Below are positions 38,011 to 46,606 of a DNA stretch of 64,000 nt, piece after piece; within the stretch, counting starts at the first letter, position 1, and each line of letters begins with the position of its first letter. This stretch comes from CAZWLY01 sp964634465. Lineage in GTDB: Bacteria; Desulfobacterota; Desulfarculia; G963662305. Made by a program: the position numbers and the translations under genes. Location: positions 124,001-188,000 of the forward strand of contig CAZWLY010000008.1 in assembly GCA_964634465.1 (NCBI GenBank). The letters are read 5' to 3'. The notes beneath the pieces are model-generated. The model ran no database searches. It was not told where the DNA came from and saw only the letters and a program-made list of their open reading frames with translations.

Positions 38011-38892
38011 ATGAGATGGTGGAGTCTTAACTTCAAGGCGCTGAGGGCGCCGTTTTTGGTCTGTTCGGCCGCCTCGTCACTGGCGGCGGCGGCGCTGGCC
38101 AATCTGGAGCGGGGCCGGTTTTCCTGGCCGGCCGTTTTGGGTTGTCTGGTCTGCGTGGCCGCCATCCACTTGGGGGCCAATCAGTTGGAGGGCTTTGCCG
38201 CGGCCGAGATCGAAGAGTCGGACGACGGCGGCAATCCGGCCGTCCGGTGGGCCGCCTTGCTCACCGGCGGTCTGATCGCCATGGCCCTGGGCGCGGTGGT
38301 CGGCTTGGCCATGGCCCTCTCCGGCCGGCCCCAGGCGGCCTGGTGGAGCCTGGCCGGCCTGGCCCTGGCCACCGTCTACGCCGTCAACCCGTTCGACCTC
38401 CGCGGGCGCTGGCCGGGCGAGGTGATCGTCTTCTTGCTTTTCGGCCCGCTCTTGACCTTGGCCGTCTACCACGTCCTGACCCATCGGCTCAGCGTGTTGG
38501 CCGTGCTGGTCGGCGTGCCGCTGGGCGGGCTGGCCGCGGCCGCCGTATGGCTGAATCGTTTCCTGGACGAACCCGACAGGCCGCGCAGGGGCCGCGACCA
38601 ACCCGTCACCTGGCTGGGCCAGGAATGGTCGATCTGGGTCTATCTGCTGATCGTCGCCGGCTCCTTCGCCTACCTGATCGCGCTGGCCTTCGGCCACGGC
38701 CTGGGCTGGCTGATCGTTCTCGGGCTGCTCCCCCTGCCCCTGACCGCCTCCGGGGCGGTCATCTTGATCAAGCATCATTGGGCCAGGGGTCAGATCGTCC
38801 GCTCCCGGGCCAGGACCGCTCAGGCCCAGGCCGCCGCGGCCCTGTTGGTCGCCGCAGCCATGGTGGTGGAGACTGTTTTCAGGGCCTATTGA
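38011..38892 (+). CDS. Divergent UbiA/MenA-family membrane protein
   Basis: The 293-residue protein has about eight or nine membrane helices. The pattern RGRWPGEVIVFLLFGPLLTLAVY matches the RGLGE-FFGP region of MenA prenyltransferases in two short pieces (GEVIVFLLFGP). The Asp-rich motifs are weak: the first is NQLEGFAAAEIEESD rather than NDxxD, the second NRFLDEPDRPRRGRD. It may attach a prenyl chain to a quinone precursor or another acceptor. No other men gene is near. The ATG lies five bases after the predicted transcript start, so the message would be almost leaderless. Confidence 0.72.
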   Translation: MRWWSLNFKALRAPFLVCSAASSLAAAALANLERGRFSWPAVLGCLVCVAAIHLGANQLEGFAAAEIEESDDGGNPAVRWAALLTGGLIAMALGAVVGLAMALSGRPQAAWWSLAGLALATVYAVNPFDLRGRWPGEVIVFLLFGPLLTLAVYHVLTHRLSVLAVLVGVPLGGLAAAAVWLNRFLDEPDRPRRGRDQPVTWLGQEWSIWVYLLIVAGSFAYLIALAFGHGLGWLIVLGLLPLPLTASGAVILIKHHWARGQIVRSRARTAQAQAAAALLVAAAMVVETVFRAY

Positions 38893-39015
38893 TCGTGTGG
38901 CGGTCCCTGGAAAAATCATCTAGTCGGGTCGAGCCCGACGGCGGCCGGCAGCGGCGGGGTCGGGTGGACGGCCCGGCCCGGCGATAGCCGCCTTTCCTGG
39001 AGGATATTCCGGCAG

Positions 39016-39459
39016 ATGCGCCTCATCGGCTTGGATTTCGGGAGCAAGACCATCGGCGTCGCCGTCTCGGACGAGATGGGTTGGACCGCCCAGCCGCTGA
39101 CGGTCATTAGCCGCCGGGGCGTAGAAAAGGACGTCGCCGCGGTGGCCGATCTGGTGGCCGAGTACGAGGCCCAGACCGTGGTCCTGGGTCTGCCCCGGAA
39201 CATGGACGGCTCTTTGGGACCGATGGCCGAAAAGGCCCAGGCTTTCGGCCGCAGGCTGGCCGAGGTCGTCGCGGCCGAGGTCGAGTTCTGGGACGAGCGT
39301 CTGAGTACCGTGACGGCCGAAAGGATCCTGATCCAGGGCGACGTCTCCCGTAAAAAACGCAAGCAAGTGGTCGACAAACTCGCCGCGGCCATCATCCTCC
39401 AGACCTATCTGGACTACCGGTCCGCCCGAGGGGAGACCGGGCCGGGGGACGAGAGGTGA
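39016..39459 (+). CDS. ruvX: Putative pre-16S rRNA nuclease YqgF (RuvX)
   Basis: The 147-residue protein has the YqgF RNase H-like fold: GLDFGSKTIGVAVSD at the start, VVLGLPRNMDGSLGP in the middle and FWDERLSTVTAERIL and DKLAAAIILQTYLD at the end. These carry the catalytic acids. The family processes 16S rRNA ends. It overlaps mltG by four bases (GTGA), the usual pairing in many bacteria. Confidence 0.95.
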   Translation: MRLIGLDFGSKTIGVAVSDEMGWTAQPLTVISRRGVEKDVAAVADLVAEYEAQTVVLGLPRNMDGSLGPMAEKAQAFGRRLAEVVAAEVEFWDERLSTVTAERILIQGDVSRKKRKQVVDKLAAAIILQTYLDYRSARGETGPGDER

Positions 39460-40457
39460 AGCGGCTGGCCGTCGTCGTCCTCTCCCTCGCCTGGGCGGCG
39501 GCCGTGGTGATCGCGGCCGGCGTCGGCCGGCTGACCGACTACTACCACACCCCGCTCCAGGCCGAGGCCAGGGCCCAGGTGGTCGAAATCCCGGCCGGCG
39601 CCAGCCTGAAATCCATCGCCGCCCTGCTGGAAGAGAAGGGCGTCGTCCATCGAGCGACATTGTTCACCCTGGCCGCGCGCCTGGCCGGCCAGGGCCGCCG
39701 GATCAGGGCCGGCGAGTACTACCTCTCCCCGGCGATGAGCCCCAGCCAGATCGTCCGGCGACTGACGACGGGTCCGCCGGTGCTCCACAAGGTGACCATC
39801 CCCGAGGGGCTGACCATGGAGGAGGTGGCCAGGATTCTGGCCGAGAAGAAGCTGACCACGGTCTCCAGCTTCATGGGCGCCGCCACCGACAAGGACTTCG
39901 TCCTCTCCCTGGGCATCCCGGCCTTGACCGTGGAGGGCTACCTCTTTCCGGAGACCTACCACTTGCCCAGGGGACTCTCCGCCGAGGCGATCATCCAGGT
40001 CATGGTCAACCGGTTCAAAAAGGTCTATGCCGAGCTCAAGGCCAAGTACAAGAAGACCACCCACCTGACCGATTTCCAGACGGTCATCCTGGCCTCGATG
40101 GTCGAGGCCGAGATCCAGACCCCGGCCGAGGGGCCGCTGGTGGCGGCGGTCTATGTCAACCGCCTCAAGCGCGGCATGCTGCTCCAGTGCGATCCAACCG
40201 TCATCTACGGCCTGAAGAACTTCAAGGGGCGACTGAGAAAGTTTCACCTCAAGGCGTCCCACGCTTACAACACCTACATTCACCCCGGCCTGCCCCCCGG
40301 CCCGATCAGCAATCCCGGCGAAAACGCCCTGAAGTCGGCGCTCAATCCGGCCGATGTCGGCTTCCTCTACTTCGTCTCCCGCCGGGACGGGACCCACGAG
40401 TTCTCCTACAATTACCGGCAGCACCGCAAGGCGATCGAGACTTACAAGCGCCGGTGA
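39456..40457 (+). CDS. mltG: Endolytic murein transglycosylase MltG
   Basis: MltG cuts nascent peptidoglycan strands and sets their length. The 333-residue protein has an N-terminal membrane anchor (residues 3-24), a LysM-like segment (VEIPAGASLKSIAALLEEKGV), and the YceG domain with VEGYLFPETYHLP and the catalytic glutamate in ASMVEAEIQ. The C-terminal LPPGPISNPGENALKSALNP and YNYRQHRKAI are standard. The GTG start overlaps the ruvX stop. Confidence 0.96.
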   Translation: MKRLAVVVLSLAWAAAVVIAAGVGRLTDYYHTPLQAEARAQVVEIPAGASLKSIAALLEEKGVVHRATLFTLAARLAGQGRRIRAGEYYLSPAMSPSQIVRRLTTGPPVLHKVTIPEGLTMEEVARILAEKKLTTVSSFMGAATDKDFVLSLGIPALTVEGYLFPETYHLPRGLSAEAIIQVMVNRFKKVYAELKAKYKKTTHLTDFQTVILASMVEAEIQTPAEGPLVAAVYVNRLKRGMLLQCDPTVIYGLKNFKGRLRKFHLKASHAYNTYIHPGLPPGPISNPGENALKSALNPADVGFLYFVSRRDGTHEFSYNYRQHRKAIETYKRR

Positions 40458-40525
40458 CAGGCCGGGGTCTATGTGTTATATTCGTCTGTTGCGAAGATCG
40501 ACAACCAAACTGGGTGGAGTGAGCC

Positions 40526-40933
40526 TTGAAGATCAAGAAAATCAATCATATCGGCTTGGCCGTCGCCGACGTCGACGAGGTCAAGAAACTCTACACCGAT
40601 CTGCTCGGCCTGCCCTTGGACCACGAGGAGATGCTGGGTGAGCTGAAGATCGCCTTCGTGCCGGTCGGGGAGACCAATCTGGAACTGGTCCAGTCCACCG
40701 AACCGGACGGGGTGATGGCCAAGTACGTGGCCAAAAAGGGCGAGGGCATCCACCACATCGCCCTGGAGGTCGAGGACATCGACTCGGCCGTCAAGGAGCT
40801 TTTGGCCAAGGGCATGACCATGATCGACCAGGAGCCGCGCCAGGGGGCCCACGGCGCCCGGATCGCCTTCCTGCACCCCAAGGCCACCCACGGGGTGATG
40901 ATCGAGCTGGTCGAGCCGGGCGACGGCGAGTAG
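40526..40933 (+). CDS. mce: Methylmalonyl-CoA epimerase
   Basis: This enzyme converts (2S)- to (2R)-methylmalonyl-CoA in propionate metabolism. The 135-residue protein is one vicinal-oxygen-chelate unit: NHIGLAVADVDE, then ETNLELVQ, GIHHIALEVED and GVMIELVEP, carrying the metal ligands His, Glu and His. The start is TTG at 40526 with GGTGGAGTGAG upstream; no ATG suits. It is 68 bases after mltG and 11 before nifU. The mutase genes are not in the window. Confidence 0.93.
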   Translation: MKIKKINHIGLAVADVDEVKKLYTDLLGLPLDHEEMLGELKIAFVPVGETNLELVQSTEPDGVMAKYVAKKGEGIHHIALEVEDIDSAVKELLAKGMTMIDQEPRQGAHGARIAFLHPKATHGVMIELVEPGDGE

Positions 40934-40943
40934 GAGAAACGCC

Positions 40944-41768
40944 ATGTGGGAGTACTCGGAAAAGGTACGCGAACATTTTGAAAATCCACGTAACGTCGGC
41001 GACATCCCCGACGCCGACGCCGTCGGCGAGGTCGGCTCGATCACCTGCGGCGACGCCTTGAAGCTCTACCTCAAGGTCGAAGACGGGGTGATCAAGGACG
41101 CCAAGTTTAAGACCTTCGGCTGCGCTTCGGCGGTGGCCTCGTCCTCGGCCCTGACCGAGATGATCAAGGGCATGACCATCGAGGAGGCCGAGAGGCTGAC
41201 CAACAAGGACATCATCGAGTATCTCGGCGGCTTGCCCAAGGAGAAGATCCACTGCTCGGTCATGGGCGCCGAGGCCTTGGAGGCGGCCATTCGCCATTAC
41301 AAGGGCCTGCCGCCCATTGAGGAGGTCGAGGGCGGGGAGGTGGTCTGTGAATGCTTCGGCGTGACCGACCTCCAGATCCTGAAGGCGATTCGCGAAGACG
41401 GCCTGACCACCGTCGAGGAGGTGACCAACCACACCAAGGCCGGCGGCGGCTGCGAGCAGTGTCACGAGAAGATCGAGGAGCTGATCGCCTCGGTGGTCAA
41501 CGAGTCCAAGCCGATCCGAAAGAAACTGACCAACATCCAGAAGATCGCCTTGATCCAGGAGGTGTTGGAGAAGGAGATCAGGCCCTCGCTTCGCTCCGAC
41601 GGCGGCGACATTGAGCTGATCGACGTCGAGGGCGACATGGTCATGGTCGCGCTGCGGGGCATGTGCCGAACCTGCGCCGCCAGCGAGGCGACCCTCAAAG
41701 ACTACGTCCAGGGCGTGCTGCGCGACAAGGTGACCGACGGGTTGATCGTCGAGGAGGTGTCCGAGTGA
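40944..41768 (+). CDS. nifU: Fe-S cluster scaffold NifU (three-domain)
   Basis: NifU builds Fe-S clusters from sulfur delivered by NifS. The 274-residue protein has an IscU-like N-domain with C35, D37, C60 and C104, a central [2Fe-2S] domain with C135, C137, C170 and C173, and a C-terminal Nfu domain with C241 and C244 in MCRTCAAS. All ligands are kept. In anaerobes without isc or suf genes this pair serves general Fe-S supply; no nitrogenase genes are near, so that role fits here. The stop overlaps the NifS start. Confidence 0.96.
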   Translation: MWEYSEKVREHFENPRNVGDIPDADAVGEVGSITCGDALKLYLKVEDGVIKDAKFKTFGCASAVASSSALTEMIKGMTIEEAERLTNKDIIEYLGGLPKEKIHCSVMGAEALEAAIRHYKGLPPIEEVEGGEVVCECFGVTDLQILKAIREDGLTTVEEVTNHTKAGGGCEQCHEKIEELIASVVNESKPIRKKLTNIQKIALIQEVLEKEIRPSLRSDGGDIELIDVEGDMVMVALRGMCRTCAASEATLKDYVQGVLRDKVTDGLIVEEVSE

Positions 41769-42961
41769 GAACCGTCTACCTGGACAACAACGCCACCACC
41801 CGCGTCGCCCCCGAGGTGGTCGAGGCGATGATGCCTTACTTCACCGACTACTACGGCAACCCCTCCTCGGCCCACGAGTTCGGCGGCCAGGTAGCGGCCA
41901 AGGTGAACGAGGCCCGGGCCCAGGTGGCCCAGCTCTTACACGCGGCCGACGTGGACATCATATTCACCTCCTGCGGCACCGAGAGTGACAACACCGCGAT
42001 CAGGGCCGCGCTCGTCTCCCAGCCGGACAAGCGCCACATCGTCACCACCCGGGTCGAGCACCCGGCGGTGCTCAACGTCTGCCAGCACCTGGAAAAGAAA
42101 GAGGGCTACGAGGTCACCTACCTCGGCGTGGACAATCAGGGCCGACTCGATCTGAATCAGTTGGACGAGGCCGTCCGGGAGGACACGGCCGTGGTGTCCA
42201 TCATGTGGGCCAACAACGAGACCGGAGTCATCTTCCCCATCGAGGAGATCGCCCAGCGGGTGAAGGCCAAGGGCGCCATCTTCCACACCGACGCCGTCCA
42301 GGCCGTGGGCAAGATCGATATCGATCTTAGCAAGGTCCCGGTGGACATGCTCTCGCTCTCCGGCCACAAGCTCCACGCCCCCAAGGGCATCGGCGTGCTC
42401 TACGTCAGGAAGGGGACCAAGTTCGCCCCGTTCATGCTCGGCGGCCACCAGGAGCGGGGGCGGCGGGCCGGCACGGAGAACGTGCCCTACATCATCGGCT
42501 TGGGCAAGGCGGCCGAGCTGGCCCGGGAGCGCATGGAAGAGGAGAACACCAGGGTCCGGGCGCTGAGGGACAGGCTCCAGGCGGGGCTCGTGGCGGCCGT
42601 GCCCAGGGTGCTCGTCTCCGGCGGCGAGACCGAGCGGCTGCCCAACACGCTGTCCATCTCCTTCGAAATGATCGAGGGCGAGTCGATCCTGCTCAAGATG
42701 TCCGCCCTGGGCATCGCCGCCTCGTCCGGTTCGGCCTGCACCTCGGGTTCGTTGGAGCCGTCGCACGTGCTGAGGGCGATGGGCGTACCGTTCACCGCCG
42801 CCCACGGCACCATCCGCTTCTCGCTGTCCATCTACAACACCGAGGAGGACATCGACTACGTCCTCGAGAAGCTGCCGCCGATCATCCAGCAGTTGAGAGA
42901 CATGTCGCCCTTCTGGGAGCCGTCGATGGGCGTTTGCCAAACCGCCGACTCCACCGAGTAG
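41765..42961 (+). CDS. nifS: Cysteine desulfurase NifS
   Basis: NifS takes sulfur from cysteine for cluster assembly. The 398-residue PLP enzyme has YLDNNATTR at the start, NNETGVIFP, the HTDAVQAVGK segment, the PLP lysine in SLSGHKLHAPKG and the mobile-loop cysteine in SGSACTSGS. I chose the GTG at 41765, which overlaps the nifU stop as GTGA. The frame upstream is a shadow of nifU. An inverted repeat follows 20 bases after the stop. Confidence 0.96.
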   Translation: MRTVYLDNNATTRVAPEVVEAMMPYFTDYYGNPSSAHEFGGQVAAKVNEARAQVAQLLHAADVDIIFTSCGTESDNTAIRAALVSQPDKRHIVTTRVEHPAVLNVCQHLEKKEGYEVTYLGVDNQGRLDLNQLDEAVREDTAVVSIMWANNETGVIFPIEEIAQRVKAKGAIFHTDAVQAVGKIDIDLSKVPVDMLSLSGHKLHAPKGIGVLYVRKGTKFAPFMLGGHQERGRRAGTENVPYIIGLGKAAELARERMEEENTRVRALRDRLQAGLVAAVPRVLVSGGETERLPNTLSISFEMIEGESILLKMSALGIAASSGSACTSGSLEPSHVLRAMGVPFTAAHGTIRFSLSIYNTEEDIDYVLEKLPPIIQQLRDMSPFWEPSMGVCQTADSTE

Positions 42962-42980
42962 CGGAATCGGAAATCGATGA

Positions 42981-43016
42981 CGGCCGGGGAGGGCTTTGAC
43001 CTGCTTTCCCCGGCCG
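42981..43016. repeat. Inverted repeat after nifS, probable terminator hairpin
   Basis: CGGCCGGGGA and TCCCCGGCCG pair perfectly across a 16-base loop. No T run follows, so it may be an imperfect terminator or an RNA-stability hairpin for the ruvX to nifS message. Confidence 0.55.
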
Positions 43017-43231
43017 CCGTGCATTCCACCGCGACCCTCGAGCTCGCAGGCCGGCGGGATTTGACGCGCCTTTGCTTTCCCGCTCGGGTTCGGCTCGATA
43101 AGCGCGCCGTTGCCCCCGGCCGGTAGGCCCCGGTCCTTGGCGCGAGCCAAAGACGCGGGGAAATTTCTGAAAGGGGGCGGGGAGAGCTTCGATGACGAGT
43201 TCTCTCCGGCCTCGATCTCGGGAGGTTGAAC

Positions 43232-44047
43232 TTGGACCTCGTCACCGCCGCCGTACTGGGCTTCGTTCAGGGTGTGACCGAGTTTCTGCCCATTTCCTCG
43301 TCCGGCCATCTGGTGTTGGCCCAGAACCTTTTCGGGATGAAGGAGCCGCAGTTGCTCTTCGACGTCATCCTCCACGCCGGAACCCTGACCGCGGTGGTTG
43401 TCTTTGTCCGGCGCGAGATCGCCGGGCTGGTACGGGCCCTCCTTTCGCTGGGCCGGCCCACCCCGGCCGGCCTGGCCGCGGCCTGGCGGGACGACGCCCA
43501 CTTCCGGCTGTTGGTCTTCCTGGTCGTCGGCTCCGCGCCCACGGCGCTCATCGGGCTGATGTTCAAGGACGTCTTCGAGGCCCTGTTCGCCTCGACCTCG
43601 GCCGTGGGCTGGGCGCTCATCGCCACCGGCGTCATTCTGGCGGCCAGCAAGTTCGCCCCGGCCGGCGCAAGACCCTTGGGCCGGGTCGGACTCGGCCGGG
43701 CGCTGATCGTCGGCGCGGCCCAGGGGCTGGCCATCATCCCGGGCGTGTCCCGGTCGGGGACGACCATCGCCGCCGGGCTGTTTCTGGGCCTGGAGCGCCA
43801 GAGCGCGGCCCGATTCTCGTTTTTGCTCTCGCTGCCGGCCGTAATCGGCGCGCTGGGGCTGGAACTTGTGGACAGCGCCGGTTCGAATGTGCCATTATCG
43901 GCCTCTGTCGTAGGCTTTATCGCTGCGGCGTTCAGCGGCTATCTGGCCCTCGTCTGGCTGATGCGCCTGTTGGCCGCCGGGCGGTTCTTCGTGTTCGCCC
44001 CCTACGTGTGGCTGGTGGGTGCGGCGACTCTGTTGTTGACGGGGTGA
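43232..44047 (+). CDS. uppP: Undecaprenyl-diphosphatase UppP (BacA)
   Basis: UppP recycles the lipid carrier of cell-wall synthesis by removing a phosphate from undecaprenyl diphosphate. The 271-residue protein has many membrane helices, the motif VQGVTEFLPISSSGHL near the N-terminus and the second conserved loop GVSRSGTTIAAGL, which together form the active site. I set the start at TTG 43232, six bases after GGGAGG; an earlier TTG at 43226 touches the ribosome site. It is followed at once by manC and dedA. Confidence 0.95.
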   Translation: MDLVTAAVLGFVQGVTEFLPISSSGHLVLAQNLFGMKEPQLLFDVILHAGTLTAVVVFVRREIAGLVRALLSLGRPTPAGLAAAWRDDAHFRLLVFLVVGSAPTALIGLMFKDVFEALFASTSAVGWALIATGVILAASKFAPAGARPLGRVGLGRALIVGAAQGLAIIPGVSRSGTTIAAGLFLGLERQSAARFSFLLSLPAVIGALGLELVDSAGSNVPLSASVVGFIAAAFSGYLALVWLMRLLAAGRFFVFAPYVWLVGAATLLLTG

Positions 44048-44050
44048 TCG

Positions 44051-45133
44051 ATGTCTTCCGATCTGTGGGTCTTCATTCTGGCCGGCGGCTCGGGCACCAG
44101 GTTCTGGCCGGCCAGCCGTCGGGCCAGACCGAAGCAGCTTCTGCCCGTCCTGGGCCGGCGACCCCTGCTGAGGCGAAGCGTGGACCGGGTCCTGGAGCTG
44201 GTCGGGCCCGAGCGGGTGAGCGTCATCTCGGGCTTGGGTCATGGCCGGGAGGTCCGCGACATCCTGCCCGATCTGCCCGAGGAGAACATCATCCTGGAGC
44301 CGGTGGGCCGAAACACCGCCGCCGCTTGCGGCTTGGGGGCCTGGTGGCTGAAAAAGAAGACCGGCGGCGGAGTGATGGCCGTCCTGCCGGCCGATCATCT
44401 CATCGCCGACGAGGACGCCTTTCGGGCCGACCTGGCCGCCGCGGCCGAGGCGGCTGAAGGAACCGAGCGGCTGATCACCTTTGGTCTCAAACCGAGCCGC
44501 CCCGAGACCGGCTACGGCTACCTGGAGCGGGGAGCGGCCGTGGGCGAGTTCGGGGGCAAGACCCTTTTCGAGCTGAGCTCGTTCAAGGAGAAGCCGGATC
44601 TGGCCACAGCCGAGGCCTACCTCGCCGACGGCAAGCACTTCTGGAACGCCGGCATGTTCGTCTGGGAAGCCGAGGCGATTCTGGGCTGGATCGAGAAGCT
44701 GATGCCCGACTTGGCTGCAGGGCTGGCCGAGCTGGCCCCGGCGCTGCTGACTCCCGATCAGGAGGCGGTCCTGGCGGCCGGCTACCCCCGCCTCCAGAAA
44801 AAATCCATCGACTTCGGCGTCATGGAAAGGGCCGAGGGCAAGTACATGATCGCCGCCGAGTGGGACTGGTCCGACGTGGGCAGTTGGCAGGCGGTCTATG
44901 AACTTTCGGACAAGGACGAGGCGGGCAACGCCTTGACCGACGGGACGGTGGCGATCGATTCGACCGGCAATCTGGTCGAGGCCGAGGGCAAGACGGTGGC
45001 GCTGTTGGGCGTCAGCGACCTGGTGATCGTCGATACCGGCGACGCGCTGCTGGTCATGGACCGCTCCCGGGCCCAGGAGGTGGCCGGCATCCTGGACGCC
45101 TTGAAGGCCAAGGGACGCCACGATTTGTTGTAA
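44051..45133 (+). CDS. manC: Mannose-1-phosphate guanylyltransferase
   Basis: The 360-residue enzyme makes GDP-mannose from GTP and mannose-1-phosphate for surface glycans. The pyrophosphorylase motif is FILAGGSGTRFWPASR with KQLL, followed by EPVGRNTAAA, VLPADHLI and the sugar-binding FKEKPD and WNAGMFVW motifs. It lacks the C-terminal isomerase domain of bifunctional ManC. It follows uppP by three bases and precedes dedA. Confidence 0.94.
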   Translation: MSSDLWVFILAGGSGTRFWPASRRARPKQLLPVLGRRPLLRRSVDRVLELVGPERVSVISGLGHGREVRDILPDLPEENIILEPVGRNTAAACGLGAWWLKKKTGGGVMAVLPADHLIADEDAFRADLAAAAEAAEGTERLITFGLKPSRPETGYGYLERGAAVGEFGGKTLFELSSFKEKPDLATAEAYLADGKHFWNAGMFVWEAEAILGWIEKLMPDLAAGLAELAPALLTPDQEAVLAAGYPRLQKKSIDFGVMERAEGKYMIAAEWDWSDVGSWQAVYELSDKDEAGNALTDGTVAIDSTGNLVEAEGKTVALLGVSDLVIVDTGDALLVMDRSRAQEVAGILDALKAKGRHDLL

Positions 45134-45142
45134 GGACGGCGG

Positions 45143-45766
45143 ATGGACATACTGGGTCAAATAATAGACTGGATCATCAAGACCGTCGGGCAGTTGGGCT
45201 ATCCCGGCATCTTCATCATGATGCTTCTGGAGAGCTCGTTCTTCCCCTTCCCCAGCGAAGTGGTCATGATCCCGGCCGGGTATCTGGCCTTCAAGGGCCA
45301 GATGAGCCTGACCGTGGCCGTGATCATGGGCATCGGCGGCAGCCTGGCCGGGGCGCTCTTGAACTACTATCTGGCCGTCTGGCTGGGCCGGCCGTTTCTG
45401 GAGCGCTACGGCCGCTACCTCTTTCTCACCCCGGACAAGCTCGAGCGGGTGGACCACTTCTTCACCGACCACGGCGAGATCTCGACCTTTGTCGGGCGCC
45501 TGATCACCGTGGTCAGGCAGTACATCTCCTTCCCGGCCGGACTGGCCCGGATGCACCTGGGCAAGTTTTTGTTCTACACCGGCCTGGGCGCGGGGTTGTG
45601 GGTGGTCGTCCTAGCCGTGATCGGCTACCTGGCCGCCGGCAACGAGGCGCTGATCAAAGAGTACTCCCGCGAAGCGACCATCGGCCTGTTGGCCCTGTGC
45701 GTTCTGGTTTTGGTCGTCTACATCCGCCGCCACCGCAAAAGGGCCAAGGCCTGGCGCAGCGACTAG
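45143..45766 (+). CDS. DedA-family membrane protein
   Basis: The 207-residue protein has the DedA/VTT layout: FIMMLLESSFFPFPSEVVMIPAG split over the first helices (LLESSFFPFPSE is the core), GRPFLERYGRYL, FIGRL-like FVGRLITVVRQYISFPAGLARM and several membrane helices. The family includes flippases that recycle lipid carriers such as undecaprenyl phosphate, which fits uppP two genes upstream. The start ATG is 9 bases after manC. Confidence 0.92.
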   Translation: MDILGQIIDWIIKTVGQLGYPGIFIMMLLESSFFPFPSEVVMIPAGYLAFKGQMSLTVAVIMGIGGSLAGALLNYYLAVWLGRPFLERYGRYLFLTPDKLERVDHFFTDHGEISTFVGRLITVVRQYISFPAGLARMHLGKFLFYTGLGAGLWVVVLAVIGYLAAGNEALIKEYSREATIGLLALCVLVLVVYIRRHRKRAKAWRSD

Positions 45767-45818
45767 CCCGACCGGCGTTTCAAGCCCGGCCCGCTCCCCA
45801 TCCCGGCGAGAATCCAGC

Positions 45819-45851
45819 GAAAAAAGAGGGGCGGGATCAATATTCCGCCCC
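45819..45851 (-). terminator. Rho-independent terminator of the rplM-rpsI operon
   Basis: On the minus strand GGGGCGG and CCGCCCC pair around a 10-base loop (AATATTGATC) and are followed by TCTTTTTT. It lies 27 bases after the stop of the nucleotidyltransferase gene. Confidence 0.85.
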
Positions 45852-45877
45852 GCTGCGTTCAGAATGTCGCCGACAGG

Positions 45878-46606
45878 CTAACCCTTGTTCGCGCCGGTTT
45901 CGGCGACCAGCTTGGAGGCCCGAAGCAACGACTCGAAGGTTCCGGCGTCGGTCCACCAACCCTCCAGGTGGTCCCAGGTCAGGGTGCCCTGCTCGATGTA
46001 GAAGTTGTTGACGTCGGTGATCTCCAGCTCGCCCCTGGCCGAGGGCGTGAGCCGTTTGCACATATCGAAGACCAGGTTGTCGTAGAAGTAGATGCCGGTC
46101 ACGGCGTAGGGCGAGGGCGGGTTGGCCGGCTTCTCCTGGATTTCGACCACCCTGTCGCCCTCGAAGCGGACCACGCCGAAGCGGCGCGGATCGTCCACCT
46201 TTTTCAGCATGATCTTGGCCCCGCGCTCCTGCTCTTCGAAGGACTTGACCGCGGCCTTGATGTTGTTTTCGATGATGTTGTCGCCCAGGATGACGCACAC
46301 CTTCTCGCCGTCGGCGAAGTACTCGGCCAGCTTGAGGGCGTCGGCGATGCCGCCTTCCCCCTCCTGATAGGTGTAGTTCAAGTGGCGGAGGCCGAACTCC
46401 TGGCCGTTGCCCAGCAGCTCCAGGAAGTCGCCGGCGTGCCTGCCGCCGGTGACGATGAGGATGTCCTCTATCCCGGCCGTGACCAGGGCCTCGATGGGGT
46501 AGTAGATCATCGGCTTGTCATAGACGGGCAGAAGGTGCTTGTTGGTGATTCGGGTCAAGGGGTAGAGCCGGGTGCCCAGTCCGCCGGCCAGGATGATGCC
46601 TTTCAT
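45878..46606 (-). CDS. Sugar-1-phosphate nucleotidyltransferase (RmlA-like)
   Basis: The 242-residue protein has the RmlA core: GIILAGGLGTRLYPLT with NKHLLPVYDKPM, VILGDNI, ITDVNN and WTDAGTF. Its family makes dTDP-glucose or a related nucleotide sugar. It is shorter than RmlA (about 290 residues), lacking the C-terminal allosteric part, as in the short RmlA-like group of some bacteria and archaea. It overlaps truA by four bases and ends the rplM-rpsI-argC-truA operon. No rmlBCD genes are nearby. Confidence 0.88.
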   Translation of the reverse strand: MKGIILAGGLGTRLYPLTRITNKHLLPVYDKPMIYYPIEALVTAGIEDILIVTGGRHAGDFLELLGNGQEFGLRHLNYTYQEGEGGIADALKLAEYFADGEKVCVILGDNIIENNIKAAVKSFEEQERGAKIMLKKVDDPRRFGVVRFEGDRVVEIQEKPANPPSPYAVTGIYFYDNLVFDMCKRLTPSARGELEITDVNNFYIEQGTLTWDHLEGWWTDAGTFESLLRASKLVAETGANKG

